This document shows, piece by piece, positions 1 through 8,483 of a DNA stretch of 57,426 bases. Source of the stretch: Oscillospiraceae bacterium (lineage in GTDB: Bacteria > Bacillota > Clostridia > Oscillospirales > Oscillospiraceae); assembly GCA_017432615.1 (NCBI GenBank), contig JAFRIV010000046.1, positions 1-57,426 of the forward strand. Reading direction: 5' to 3'. Below the pieces are notes generated by a model. The model did no database searches. It was not told the DNA's origin and saw only the letters and a program-made list of their open reading frames with translations. The position numbers and the translations under genes were made by a program. Each line of letters opens with the position of its first letter. The stretch's first letter is position 1.

Positions 1-470
1 GAAGTGACCGAAGATGCAACCTACACCGCAGCCTACACCAGCACGGTGAATCAGTATAGCGTCACCTTTGTGGATGAGAACGGCACAGTGCTGAAAGCAG
101 CTGCATTGTATGACTATGGCACAGTGGCAGAAGCTATAGAGAAACCTGCTGATCCGAACAAGGAAGCGACTGCGCAGTACACCTACGCGTTTGCGGGCTG
201 GACGCCGGAGATCACGGAAGTGACTGAAGATGCAACTTACACGGCGACCTACACCAGCACGGTGAACCGGTACAGTGTCACGTTTGTGGATGAAGACGGC
301 ACAGTGCTGAAAGCAGCAGAGCAGTATGATTATGGTACAGCGGCAGAAGCTATTGAGAAGCCGGCTGATCCGACCAGGGGAGCGACTGCACAGTATACCT
401 ACACGTTTACCGGCTGGACGCCGGAGATCGCGGAAGTGACCGAAGATACAACCTACACCGCGACCTACAA
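1..470 (+). repeat. 216-bp tandem coding repeat
   Basis: Copies start at bases 1, 217 and 433, each at the codons for EVTEDATY or EVTEDTTY. They are near-identical at the DNA level, differing by scattered substitutions, and the third breaks off into a different B-repeat. The array probably continues upstream of the window. Confidence 0.85.
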
Positions 471-963
471 CAGAACAGCACGGATTTACACTATTACCTT
501 TGATACCGATGGCGGAAGCACGATCGACTCCATCACCTTGCCCTATGGAACGCCAATTACTACACCGGCAAATCCGACCAAAGATGATCTCATCTTTGCA
601 AAATGGGAACCGGCACTGCCCGCAACAATGCCGGCGGAGAACCTCACTGTCAAGGCAGTTTATGTGTCCGAATACGGCACTCCCGATTTCACGCTTCCGG
701 CTTTCCTTAAGACAGTAGAAGAAAACGCTTTTGAGGGGGCATCCATGACAGTCGTGTATGTTCCCGATACCTGCACATCTGTTGGGAAAGAAGCGTTTAA
801 GAACTGTGAGAATCTGACGCAGATCCGCCTGCCGAAGAACTGCGCGATCAACGAGCATGCCTTTGATGGCTGCACAGCATTGACAGCAATCTATGCTCCC
901 GCAGGAGGTACGACGGAACAGTGGTGCAAGGATAATCCGGCGATTCCATTCGTGGCCGAATAA
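1..963 (+). CDS. 3' part of a large repeat-containing surface protein (5' end outside the window)
   Basis: The frame is open from base 1, so the true start lies upstream. The GTG at base 4 sits inside a repeat and has no ribosome binding site. Two complete and one partial copy of a 72-residue unit (216 bp) come first, with core motifs YSVTFVDEDGTVLK and GWTPEI. This resembles Listeria-Bacteroides/InlB B-type repeats (Flg_new family). A divergent repeat beginning YTITFDTDGGS follows. The last ~90 residues, from GTPDFTLPAF, are BspA-type leucine-rich repeats (LRR_5) with AF..C..L spacing, closed by a typical end cap. No LPXTG motif, membrane anchor or cell-wall-binding repeat is visible at the C terminus. 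By family such proteins are exported adhesins or surface-layer components; ligand and anchoring are unknown. The C-terminal module recurs in three other proteins of this window. Confidence 0.8.
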   Translation, partial: EVTEDATYTAAYTSTVNQYSVTFVDENGTVLKAAALYDYGTVAEAIEKPADPNKEATAQYTYAFAGWTPEITEVTEDATYTATYTSTVNRYSVTFVDEDGTVLKAAEQYDYGTAAEAIEKPADPTRGATAQYTYTFTGWTPEIAEVTEDTTYTATYNRTARIYTITFDTDGGSTIDSITLPYGTPITTPANPTKDDLIFAKWEPALPATMPAENLTVKAVYVSEYGTPDFTLPAFLKTVEENAFEGASMTVVYVPDTCTSVGKEAFKNCENLTQIRLPKNCAINEHAFDGCTALTAIYAPAGGTTEQWCKDNPAIPFVAE

Positions 964-979
964 GAAAACCTTCAAAGAC

Positions 980-1012
980 GAGAGGTCGGAGCTGAAAAAG
1001 CCCCGACCTCTC
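980..1012 (+). terminator. Hairpin after the first surface protein gene
   Basis: A ten-base-pair stem (980-989 with 1003-1012, GAGAGGTCGG and its complement) lies 17 bases after the stop codon. It has no strong T-run after it, so termination is probable rather than certain. The rest of 964-1195 shows no gene or other signal I can support. Confidence 0.5.
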
Positions 1013-1195
1013 ACGATACTATCCTTACAGGATTGTACATGACGATCCGGCAGTTGAATAAATGTAATGACTCAAATGTCAAGCGTTGTAAACACCGTCA
1101 CTTTGATACAGGAGACCAGTGAGGGAAAACAGTCTTATTTACTGCGTTGCTGCTGTCTTAACCTGTGTACAGGAGTGTAATCATCTGTCTATGTA

Positions 1196-1233
1196 AATAA
1201 AAACGGGAGAGGATCGTATAGGTCCACTCCCTA
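1196..1233 (-). terminator. Terminator of the toxin-antitoxin operon
   Basis: Read on the minus strand, a GGGAG/CTCCC stem with an inner GGA/TCC pair is followed by GTTTTTA. It lies about 60 bases beyond the stop codon of the toxin gene. Confidence 0.5.
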
Positions 1234-1286
1234 ACGTTTTCTCGATATAATTCTGGAAGTCTTGACCGAATCTTAGCTTGGAAATG

Positions 1287-1628
1287 TCATGTGTTCTCAA
1301 ACATGTCTTCAATCAATATTCGGAGATAATCCCGACGACCGTACAATATTCTGTCGATGCTGATAGCAGAGCCGTCAATACGATAAAAACTCAAATAGTC
1401 GCCTGTAACAAGAAAGCGATAACCAGCATCCAAATCCGTAATGGAAGAGAGCAATGGCCCCAACTCCGGGTAATCGACAAGCTGATCGATGTCCGCTGTG
1501 ATTGCGTTGATGATTTTGACAGCAGCATTGACATTCTGATACTCATTAAGATAAAAGTCCCAAATCGAATCCAAATCCTGGCGAGCCATCAAAGAATAGT
1601 GCAATTCAACTTTCTTTTTCTCTTGCAC
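1287..1628 (-). CDS. RelE/ParE-family toxin
   Basis: A 113-residue protein with the usual length and pattern of the RelE/ParE superfamily: an N-terminal strand and helix pair (LHYSLMARQDLDSIWDFY), a central YPELGPLLSS segment, then RFLVTGDYLSFYRIDG and a C-terminal RILYGRRDYLRIL. Members either cleave ribosome-bound mRNA (RelE type) or poison gyrase (ParE type); the sequence alone does not decide. The start is a GTG inside the end of the upstream antitoxin gene, overlapping it by 23 bases. A GGAGGAAG/GAGG tract precedes it at slightly long spacing. The pair forms one operon on the minus strand with the antitoxin first, as is usual for this class. Confidence 0.85.
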   Translation of the reverse strand: MQEKKKVELHYSLMARQDLDSIWDFYLNEYQNVNAAVKIINAITADIDQLVDYPELGPLLSSITDLDAGYRFLVTGDYLSFYRIDGSAISIDRILYGRRDYLRILIEDMFENT

Positions 1629-1866
1629 GAAAATGCGCCCTCACTTCCTCCGGACTCAACCAGCCCTCTGTTTCGCCGGAGACGCGGCCTTTTTCCAGTT
1701 CACTGAGCAATTTGAGTGTAGCCTGCGTTTTTTCGTAATCACGAATATCCAGAATTGCAAAGCGACCGCGTCCGTTTTTTGTAAGGAACACCGGAGCCCC
1801 AACAGCAACATCGTGCAGAACCTCACTGTAGTTGCGAAGATCAGAGATGGGTTTAATGTTCGGCAT
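1606..1866 (-). CDS. Phd/YefM-family antitoxin
   Basis: An 86-residue protein with the Phd/YefM N-terminal DNA-binding pattern (IKPISDLRNYSEVLHDVAVGAPVFLTKNGRG, given here only by its position, residues 3-33). A variable C-terminal tail would wrap the toxin. Antitoxins of this family neutralise the cognate RelE/ParE toxin and autoregulate the operon. I chose the ATG at 1866 because AAGGAG ends nine bases upstream; a TTG at 1875 abuts the ribosome binding site and is unlikely. The promoter and a 12-bp tandem repeat lie just upstream. Confidence 0.85.
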   Translation of the reverse strand: MPNIKPISDLRNYSEVLHDVAVGAPVFLTKNGRGRFAILDIRDYEKTQATLKLLSELEKGRVSGETEGWLSPEEVRAHFRAREKES

Positions 1867-1890
1867 GATTTTCAACTCCTTTCTATGATC

Positions 1891-1919
1891 AGTATAACTG
1901 AATCCGTTGTAAAATTCAA
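1891..1919 (-). promoter_or_regulatory. Promoter of the toxin-antitoxin operon
   Basis: Minus-strand TTGAAT (1914-1919) and TATACT (1891-1896) are separated by 17 bases, about 25 bases before the antitoxin start. Confidence 0.6.
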
Positions 1920-1936
1920 CATCAAATTTAACATCA
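1913..1936. repeat. 12-bp tandem repeat overlapping the -35 box
   Basis: AATTCAACATCA (1913-1924) is followed directly by AATTTAACATCA (1925-1936), one mismatch between them. They cover the -35 region, the expected place for an autorepression operator of the antitoxin. The operator role is inferred. Confidence 0.5.
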
Positions 1937-2088
1937 TATTATATTGAAAATGGTTACCAGAGAGAGTTTTTTAAAAATCCGTAAGTTCTCACTGGTTCTT
2001 GTATCTCGTTAAGAACCTGCAAGAATGAGGAATAGGAAGATATATAGTGGCTGCTTGTGCAGTAGACAATAGAATAAGAATATTTATA

Positions 2089-2117
2089 TTGACCTCAAGA
2101 AAAAGATTACATATAAT
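2089..2117 (+). promoter_or_regulatory. Promoter of the beta-solenoid surface protein gene
   Basis: TTGACC (2089-2094) and TATAAT (2112-2117) are 17 bases apart. A leader of about 175 bases follows, with an ACCGTT/AACGGT hairpin at 2233-2263 followed by TTTAT. Between 1937 and 2088 I see nothing else. Confidence 0.6.
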
Positions 2118-2298
2118 AAAGTGGCAACAGAAGATTCGGATTCTAAAGAGTTGGTGTATACAGATTCTGTATCTAAAGGTTCGACTACCGTAATTATAGT
2201 TGAAAAATGAATATGTTTTATATAATAAAAGAACCGTTGAGAAAAATTTTTGTTTCAAACGGTTTTATATAATATTGCTAATCAGGAGGTCCCGGAAA

Positions 2299-4605
2299 AT
2301 GAACTCTCACAAGGCAACACTTCTTAAAAGCGTCCTGCTTGTAATGGCGATGATATTGCTTTTGTCAGCAGGCAGAACATCTCCGGCGTTTGCGGACAAT
2401 GCAGCAACTCCGTCAGATATTGCTCCAACAGAGAACAGCATTGAAGTCGGTGATGCTTACAATATCCGGAATATCGGAGCTAATTTTGATTTTGTTATAA
2501 GCACAACAGCAGATACAGCTGCCAACGGGTACCAATTCGGAATTGTATTCGGCGAGGGGCAGGATCCTGCAAACTGGCAGGGCAGGGCTGTTTTCGGGCC
2601 TCCGAGAACGAATATCATGAATGCACAAACAGCTACAGGAGGTAATTTCGGGAATTTTCTTCCGGGGATGGACGTCTACTATCAGGCAGCGCTTTTTAGC
2701 AGTCAGAGTATGAACATTCTGGCGAGAGGCAGCGAGATCCGGCATCTTGTGACGCCGGATACGACGGACGGATTACAGGAACTTTTCAAGGACAATCTTA
2801 CTGCAGGAGTAGCCAGCCAGAATCTTCAGGGTGTTGTGGTATACTTCTTTACTGCCCCGGCAGACGGCAAGTATGTTGTGGAAGGAAACAATTGGACCAA
2901 CCTGAGAATTCGCGGCGCTGAGAACTTGGGAAGTAACCCCGGACAGAACAGCTACCGCTTCGGCATATACCTGGAGGAAGGGAAGAAGCTATATATCTCT
3001 GCTTATTATGGAAGTAACCTGAGTGACTGCAATATACTTGTTACAGACGGTCAGACAATGCTGCCGGATAATATCCAGGGGCAAACTGTTTCTATCGGTG
3101 ACGGAGAGGTTATGTCAAATAACTACGGCACAATTAATGAGATAGCAGTTTCAGGTCAGCTCGCAACCAACAGTGACCTTGTCGTGAGAAATTACGGGGT
3201 AATTGAAACAAATGGTGAATACGGCAGCATTATAGGAAACAATGGTCTTGTAAAAAGAAACTACGGACAAATTGAGACAAACTATTTTCGCGCGGATCCG
3301 GAGAATGGATTTGGAGAAGCAATCGGGGTCACGCGAAACTACGGTACGATAGCAAACAACAGCGGGATCATCTACTCAAATGAGGCCGGCGGTACGATTA
3401 CCGAAAATAATGTTCTGGATACCAACCGGGGTACAGTCGTCAATAATAATGAAAACATCTTTACCAATGAACAGGGCGGCGTTGTTTCAACGAACAAAAC
3501 ACGTATAGGAGTGAACAGAGGAACGGTTTATGAGATTACTGTTACGGGACAGATTGCAACGAACAGTGACCTTGTCGTAAGCAATTATGGGGTGATCGAA
3601 GCAAACGATGAAAACGGCAGTATTACAGAAAACAATGGTCTTGTAAAAAGAAACTACGGACAAATTGAGACAAACTATTTCCGCGCGGATCCGGAGAATG
3701 GATTTGGAGAAGCAATCGGGGTCACGCGAAACTACGGTACGATAGCAAACAATAACGGGATCATCTACTCAAATGAATCCAGCGGTACGATTACCGAAAA
3801 TAATGTTCTGGATACCAACCGGGGCATAGTCGTCAATAATAATGAAAATATCTTTACTAACCAACAGGGCGGTACGGTCATGACGAATAAGGCCCGGATC
3901 GGAAGTAACTACGGGACTGTTTCTGAAAACACGACGACCGGTACCGTTCTGAATAGAGAAGGCGGTCTGGTAACGACCAATAACGGGTTCGTTTTCAATT
4001 ACGGCGGTACGGTTACAAGCAATATAGGCACGGAATATTATCAGGTTTCCATCGTTAATTCTGATCTGACGAATACGACCACTGCCACTGCAGGACTGAC
4101 GGAAGACAGCGGCCTCCTTTGGCTTGGTGTAACGGGAAGTAATCCAGCGGTTGCTACTGTTACGATCATTCCTGCTGAAGGATACAGTATTTCTGCTATT
4201 CCCAATCTGCAGGAGAATGTTGATGCAACAGAAAATCCGGATGGTACATGGACGCTGACGGTTACAGGCGGCCGGTATACGGAGATCGTTGTACCGAGAG
4301 CCTTTGGCACTCCCGACTTTGTCCTTCCTGCAGACGTCAAGACCATAGGGGACAGCGCTTTTGAAGGCGCAGCAATGAGTATTGTCAGTATTCCGGAGGG
4401 TTGTGAGACGATTGGAGCGGCGGCTTTTAAAGATTGCCACCAGCTCAGGCAGATCCGCATCCCGGACAGCGTGAGGTCCATCGACGAAAGTGCATTTGCC
4501 AATTGTTCGGATGTGGCTGTTTTTGGCTCCGGTGCGGTTGCCCGGCAAATTGCTGAACTATACCAGGAATATTCTTTCGTTTATGTGGATGAGTCCGGAA
4601 ACTGA
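2299..4605 (+). CDS. Secreted protein with duplicated Asn-rich solenoid region and C-terminal BspA-type LRR module
   Basis: The ATG at 2299 is preceded by AGGAGG at good spacing and gives a 768-residue protein. Residues 1-33 are a signal peptide (basic start, LLVMAMILLLSAG core, cleavage near SPAFA-DN). Residues ~150-245 resemble a small extracellular beta domain. Residues ~284-545 are two 131-residue units rich in NYG, GTI and NN motifs at short intervals, which suggests a right-handed beta-helix with asparagine ladders. The C-terminal ~100 residues from FGTPDFVLP are BspA-type LRR_5 repeats like those of the protein ending at 963. No anchor motif is seen. The role is probably surface attachment or matrix; the fold is inferred from repeat rhythm, not from a recognised family. 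Confidence 0.8.
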   Translation: MNSHKATLLKSVLLVMAMILLLSAGRTSPAFADNAATPSDIAPTENSIEVGDAYNIRNIGANFDFVISTTADTAANGYQFGIVFGEGQDPANWQGRAVFGPPRTNIMNAQTATGGNFGNFLPGMDVYYQAALFSSQSMNILARGSEIRHLVTPDTTDGLQELFKDNLTAGVASQNLQGVVVYFFTAPADGKYVVEGNNWTNLRIRGAENLGSNPGQNSYRFGIYLEEGKKLYISAYYGSNLSDCNILVTDGQTMLPDNIQGQTVSIGDGEVMSNNYGTINEIAVSGQLATNSDLVVRNYGVIETNGEYGSIIGNNGLVKRNYGQIETNYFRADPENGFGEAIGVTRNYGTIANNSGIIYSNEAGGTITENNVLDTNRGTVVNNNENIFTNEQGGVVSTNKTRIGVNRGTVYEITVTGQIATNSDLVVSNYGVIEANDENGSITENNGLVKRNYGQIETNYFRADPENGFGEAIGVTRNYGTIANNNGIIYSNESSGTITENNVLDTNRGIVVNNNENIFTNQQGGTVMTNKARIGSNYGTVSENTTTGTVLNREGGLVTTNNGFVFNYGGTVTSNIGTEYYQVSIVNSDLTNTTTATAGLTEDSGLLWLGVTGSNPAVATVTIIPAEGYSISAIPNLQENVDATENPDGTWTLTVTGGRYTEIVVPRAFGTPDFVLPADVKTIGDSAFEGAAMSIVSIPEGCETIGAAAFKDCHQLRQIRIPDSVRSIDESAFANCSDVAVFGSGAVARQIAELYQEYSFVYVDESGN
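3148..3933 (+). repeat. In-frame 393-bp tandem duplication
   Basis: Unit one starts at 3148 and unit two at 3541, a period of 393 bases (131 codons). Stretches such as 3241-3360 and 3634-3753 are almost identical, while the unit edges have drifted. This pattern fits a recent unequal crossover within the solenoid region. Confidence 0.85.
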
Positions 4606-4663
4606 ACGGATGATCCGGTCAGGGAGGAGGCTTCCAAAGCAACAGCCATAAAGATTGATTATG

Positions 4664-4706
4664 AAAAAAGACCGGGACTCCGTCAAAAACGGAACCTGGT
4701 CTTTTA
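4664..4706. terminator. Bidirectional terminator between convergent genes
   Basis: An AAAAGACC-type stem pairs with GGTCTTTT around an inner CCGT/ACGG stem and CAAAA loop. A-runs and T-runs on both sides let it serve the surface protein gene and the citrate operon ending at 4732. Confidence 0.75.
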
Positions 4707-4731
4707 TAATGACGATTGAAAGAATTTGGCG

Positions 4732-4995
4732 TTATGCAAGAAATTTCAGCAGCAGGAGAAGGATCACACCAGGGACCCCGAAAACGCCGGTGATGATGGC
4801 ATTAAAGGTATTCATTTCCAGTGAGATTCCGACGTACTGACCGAAAAAGTTGATCAGGAACAGGATAACAAACCCGAACAGGGTGTTGACCAGCAGTTTG
4901 AAGATCCAGCGGATCGGGGTGGAAATGATTTTAATGGCAATGATAATGATCACCACGGCCAGAACGAGTGTTAAAACAGTATTCAGTGTGTCCAT
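4732..4995 (-). CDS. BofA-family (pro-sigma-K processing inhibitor-like) membrane protein
   Basis: An 87-residue, almost wholly hydrophobic protein with two or three membrane segments and the BofA-type central motif (NTLFGFVILFLIN) and C-terminal GVFGVPGVILLLLL. In Bacillus, BofA holds the SpoIVFB protease inactive in the mother-cell membrane until sigma-K is needed; relatives also occur in clostridia with less clear roles. The ATG lies one base after the isocitrate dehydrogenase stop codon, and its ribosome binding site (CTGGAG) is inside that gene, so translation is probably coupled. It is the last gene of a central-metabolism operon, an unexpected place for a sporulation-type protein. Confidence 0.75.
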   Translation of the reverse strand: MDTLNTVLTLVLAVVIIIIAIKIISTPIRWIFKLLVNTLFGFVILFLINFFGQYVGISLEMNTFNAIITGVFGVPGVILLLLLKFLA

Positions 4996-4996
4996 A

Positions 4997-6217
4997 TCAG
5001 GCGGTCTCCAGTTGCCCTTTCAGGCGGGCAGCAACGGCATTCAGAAACTCATCGGTGGTCAGCGTCTGTACATCCGTACCGGGCTCTGCCATGGCGGCGA
5101 GATCTTTTGTCATCTGTCCGGCGTTCAGCGTGCTCAGCGTGGCATCTTCCAGCGCATCGGCAAAGTTGACCAGGGCGGAAAGACCGTCTTTTTCTCCGCG
5201 CTTTTTCAGCGCACCGGACCAGGCAAAGATCGTCGCAACGGGGTTGGTGCTGGTCTTTTCACCGTTCAGATAACGATAATAGTGCTTCGTAACCGTGCCG
5301 TGAGCGGCTTCAAATTCATATTGACCATCCGGCGTTACGAGGACCGAGGACATCATCGCAACCGAACCGAAAGCAGAAGAGGCCATGTCACTCATTACAT
5401 CCCCGTCGTAATTTTTGCAGGCCCAGATAAAGCCGCCTTTTGAGCGCATGACACGGGCTACGGCGTCATCGATCAGCGTGTAGAAATAGTGCAGGCCGTT
5501 TTGCTCAAATTCTGTCCGATAGTCTTCAAACTCTTCATCAAAGATGGTTTTGAAGCGCCCGTCATAGATCTTGGAAATGGTATCTTTGCTGGAAAACCAC
5601 AGATCCTGCCTGGTATCCAGCGCATAGCGGAAGCAGGCGCGGGCAAAGGGGCGGATGCTGCTGTCCAGGTTAAACTGGCCAAGCCAGACAGCGCCGCCGT
5701 TCACTTTCTGAATGGGGAGATGCTTTTCTTCTCCGCTCTCTCCGCGGAAGACCAGTTCACATTCACCGGGTTCTTCCGTATAGAGGTCTGCTGCCTTGTA
5801 AATATCCCCGAAGGCATGGCGGGCAATGGTGATCGGCTTCTCCCAGCCTTTTACGACGGGTTTGACGCTGTCGATCACAATGGGGGTGCGGAAGATCGTC
5901 CCGCCCATGATTGAACGTACCGTGGCGTTGGGGGAAGGCCACATTTTTGTCAGCTGGGGGTATTCCTCCATCCGCTTTTTGTTCGGCGTGATGGTTGCGC
6001 ATTTTACAGCCACCCCGTATTTTACGGCAGCTCTTGCCGCTTCCGCCGTCACGGCATCTTCAGTCGCATTCCGATGTAGCAGGCCGAGGTCGTAATACTC
6101 CGTCTTCAGATCCACAAACGGAAACAGGAGTTTTTCCTTGATGCTTTGCCAGATCACGCGGGTCATTTCATCGCCGTCCATTTCCACAAGCGGCGTTGTC
6201 ATCCGTATTTTTTCCAT
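4997..6217 (-). CDS. icd: Isocitrate dehydrogenase (NADP-type, homodimeric eukaryote-like subfamily)
   Basis: A 406-residue enzyme that oxidises isocitrate to 2-oxoglutarate and CO2. Visible family motifs are MTTPLVEMDGDEMTRVIW near the N terminus, the ATITPNKKRMEEY nucleotide/substrate segment, WPSPNATVRSIMGGTIFR for isocitrate binding, and the metal-binding NYDGDVMSDM region. The length and these motifs match the homodimeric subfamily shared with eukaryotes. The start at 6217 is set by AGGAGG five bases upstream, overlapping the aconitase stop codon. It is fourth in the citrate synthase-GntR-aconitase-icd-bofA operon and completes the route from acetyl-CoA and oxaloacetate to 2-oxoglutarate for glutamate synthesis. 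Confidence 0.93.
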   Translation of the reverse strand: MEKIRMTTPLVEMDGDEMTRVIWQSIKEKLLFPFVDLKTEYYDLGLLHRNATEDAVTAEAARAAVKYGVAVKCATITPNKKRMEEYPQLTKMWPSPNATVRSIMGGTIFRTPIVIDSVKPVVKGWEKPITIARHAFGDIYKAADLYTEEPGECELVFRGESGEEKHLPIQKVNGGAVWLGQFNLDSSIRPFARACFRYALDTRQDLWFSSKDTISKIYDGRFKTIFDEEFEDYRTEFEQNGLHYFYTLIDDAVARVMRSKGGFIWACKNYDGDVMSDMASSAFGSVAMMSSVLVTPDGQYEFEAAHGTVTKHYYRYLNGEKTSTNPVATIFAWSGALKKRGEKDGLSALVNFADALEDATLSTLNAGQMTKDLAAMAEPGTDVQTLTTDEFLNAVAARLKGQLETA

Positions 6218-6227
6218 GATGGCCTCC

Positions 6228-8483
6228 TCAGTTATCTGCAGTGCCGTAACCGGCTGCATAGTAGTTCATCAGGCAGCCCTCTGTAAGGATCAGGCGTTCT
6301 TCCGGCGTCAGATTGCAGCAGAACAGTTTCAGATCCTGCACGCGCCCGTCGGAAGAGATCCGTTTTGCGGCAAACTCTTCCCTTCCGCTAAGAAGCCCGT
6401 CCCGCAGACAGGGGACATAGATGACGTCGCCCGGCCGGAAGTCAGCCGGATCCTCTTTGCTGATGGTGAAAGGCACAATGCCCCAGTTGATGCAGTTGGA
6501 GCGATAACGCTTGGTGGCATATTCATAGCAAAGATTGCCGAAGCCGCCCAGCACTTTCTGGCAGGAGGCAGCCTGTTCTCTGGCAGAACCGTCTCCGGGC
6601 CTCCGGGCAAAGATGGCGCTGCCGAAACTGATATTCTCCGCATCGGCACCAAGCTGACGGAGAAGCACCGTCAGCGTTTCGTCAGGCTTCCCGTTGTACA
6701 GGGCTTCGGCACGGTTACGCACTTCTTTGCTCAAAGGAACATAATCAGGGACTCTGCGGCTCAAGGCAAAGTCGGAAAGCTTCACCGGATTGGAACGGTA
6801 GCTGGAGGTTTCTCCGGAGGGGATCAGTTCATCCGTCGTGGTCACCTCGTCATGGATCACAGCGCATAGCTGGAGAAGGAGATCCCCTTTCATGCGGGGC
6901 ATTTTCGGCCAGTCGGTAATGTTGGGGCCGAGACGCAGTTCTTCCTCGGGATGCGGCTTGCCGAAACCGTTATAGCAGCGCCTGGAGTACACTTCATCGC
7001 TGTATTTGTATTCCCTGGGGATATAGGTATACTCCACATCGGTTGCGGCAGTCAGGATGCCGCCGTTTTTCGCGGTGGCAGCAATCGAGCGGGCATCCAT
7101 CAGGGCAACTGCCGCGATCTGTCCGTCAGCCGGGCGGGAACCTTCACGGTTGGCAAAGTTCCTGGTAGCGTGGCGGATCGACAGCGTGTTGTTTGCGGGG
7201 GTGTCTCCCGCACCGAAGCAGGGCCCGCAAAAACAGGGCTTCAGCACGGCACCGGAGGAGAGAAGCGTTTCGGCAAGTCCGTCGCGAATAAGGGCCAGGT
7301 TGACAGGTGCAGAGGCAGGGTAAACCGAGAGATCGAATTCTCCGTTGCCGATGCTCTGCCCCTTCAGGATGGCGGCTGCTTCCGCAACGTTATCATACAT
7401 GCCTCCGCTGCAGCCCACGATCACTCCCTGTGCACAGTGCACTTTTCCGTCCGAGTCGATGCTGCGGCTCAGATCCAGCGTCACTTTGCCGTTGAGGGCT
7501 TTATTGCATTCCTCTTCCGCTTTGCGGAAAATGCCTGCCGGGTCGGCCTGTACTTCGTGGATCGTAAACGCCTTGGATGGATGGAAGGGAAGAGCGATCA
7601 TACTCTCCATCTCTTCAAGATGTACGGTGACAAGAGCGTCGTACTGCGCGCCGTTTTCCACAGACAGAGCAGCAAAATCCTCCGGGCGGCCGATATTTTC
7701 ATACCAGCGGCGCACTGTTTCGTCGGTTTCCCAAATGGATGTGAGGCAGCCCATCTCTGTCGTCATGACATCGATCCCGATGCGGAAGTCCATGCTGAGG
7801 TCACGAATGCCCGGACCGGCAAATTCCAGCACTTTGTTTTTGACAAATCCCTCCGGAAAAGTCTCCTTTACCAGAGCAAGGGCAACGTCGTGCGGCCCGA
7901 TGCCGTGAGGCACTTTTCCCGTCATCCAGACAAGCACCACTTCCGGGGAAGAGATATCATAGGTGTTCTTCAGCAGTTGTTTGACCAGTTCTCCGCCACC
8001 TTCGCCCACACCCAGCGTGCCGTAACAGCCATAACGGGTGTGCGAATCGCTTCCGAGGATCATTTTTCCGCAGCCTGCCAGCTTTTCTCTGGCGTACTGA
8101 TGGATCACGGCCTGATTGGGGGGTACATAGATCCCACCGTATTTTTTCGCCGCGGAGAGTCCGAACTGATGGTCATCCTCATTGATCGTTCCGCCCACAG
8201 CGCAGAGACTGTTGTGACAGTTTGTCATGGCATAGGGGAGAGGGAACTCCTTCATCCCGGAGGCACGTGCGGTCTGGATGATGCCGACGTAGGTGATATC
8301 GTGTGAGATCAGTGCATCAAAGGCCAGGTGCATTGCCTTGCCCGGCTCTCTGCTTTTGTCATGTGCCCGTAAAATGCGGTAGGCAATGGTCTGTTCCCTT
8401 GCAGAAGCATCATGGGTTTCTGCCGGGACGGGCACACCGGTTTGCACGGTTACAGGCAGGGCGTTTTTTTCAATCATTGCCAT
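6228..8483 (-). CDS. Aconitate hydratase
   Basis: A 751-residue iron-sulfur dehydratase that isomerises citrate to isocitrate. It has the aconitase signatures: MTNCHNSLCAVGG and GSDSHTRYGCYGTLGVGEGG near the N terminus, VGCSGG and CFCGPCFGAG supplying three cysteines for the [4Fe-4S] cluster, and a C-terminal swivel domain with YATKRYRSNCINWGIVPF. The start at 8483 is chosen because AGGAGG lies eight bases upstream. It overlaps the last 14 bases of the regulator gene, so the two are likely translationally coupled. It belongs to a divergent hydratase branch of the family, and its flanking citrate synthase and isocitrate dehydrogenase genes make the citrate role secure. Confidence 0.9.
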   Translation of the reverse strand: MAMIEKNALPVTVQTGVPVPAETHDASAREQTIAYRILRAHDKSREPGKAMHLAFDALISHDITYVGIIQTARASGMKEFPLPYAMTNCHNSLCAVGGTINEDDHQFGLSAAKKYGGIYVPPNQAVIHQYAREKLAGCGKMILGSDSHTRYGCYGTLGVGEGGGELVKQLLKNTYDISSPEVVLVWMTGKVPHGIGPHDVALALVKETFPEGFVKNKVLEFAGPGIRDLSMDFRIGIDVMTTEMGCLTSIWETDETVRRWYENIGRPEDFAALSVENGAQYDALVTVHLEEMESMIALPFHPSKAFTIHEVQADPAGIFRKAEEECNKALNGKVTLDLSRSIDSDGKVHCAQGVIVGCSGGMYDNVAEAAAILKGQSIGNGEFDLSVYPASAPVNLALIRDGLAETLLSSGAVLKPCFCGPCFGAGDTPANNTLSIRHATRNFANREGSRPADGQIAAVALMDARSIAATAKNGGILTAATDVEYTYIPREYKYSDEVYSRRCYNGFGKPHPEEELRLGPNITDWPKMPRMKGDLLLQLCAVIHDEVTTTDELIPSGETSSYRSNPVKLSDFALSRRVPDYVPLSKEVRNRAEALYNGKPDETLTVLLRQLGADAENISFGSAIFARRPGDGSAREQAASCQKVLGGFGNLCYEYATKRYRSNCINWGIVPFTISKEDPADFRPGDVIYVPCLRDGLLSGREEFAAKRISSDGRVQDLKLFCCNLTPEERLILTEGCLMNYYAAGYGTADN

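Noticed and set aside
6951-8306. A 451-codon plus-strand frame opposite aconitase
   Set aside because: Shadow of a conserved enzyme gene; low-complexity translation with no start signals.
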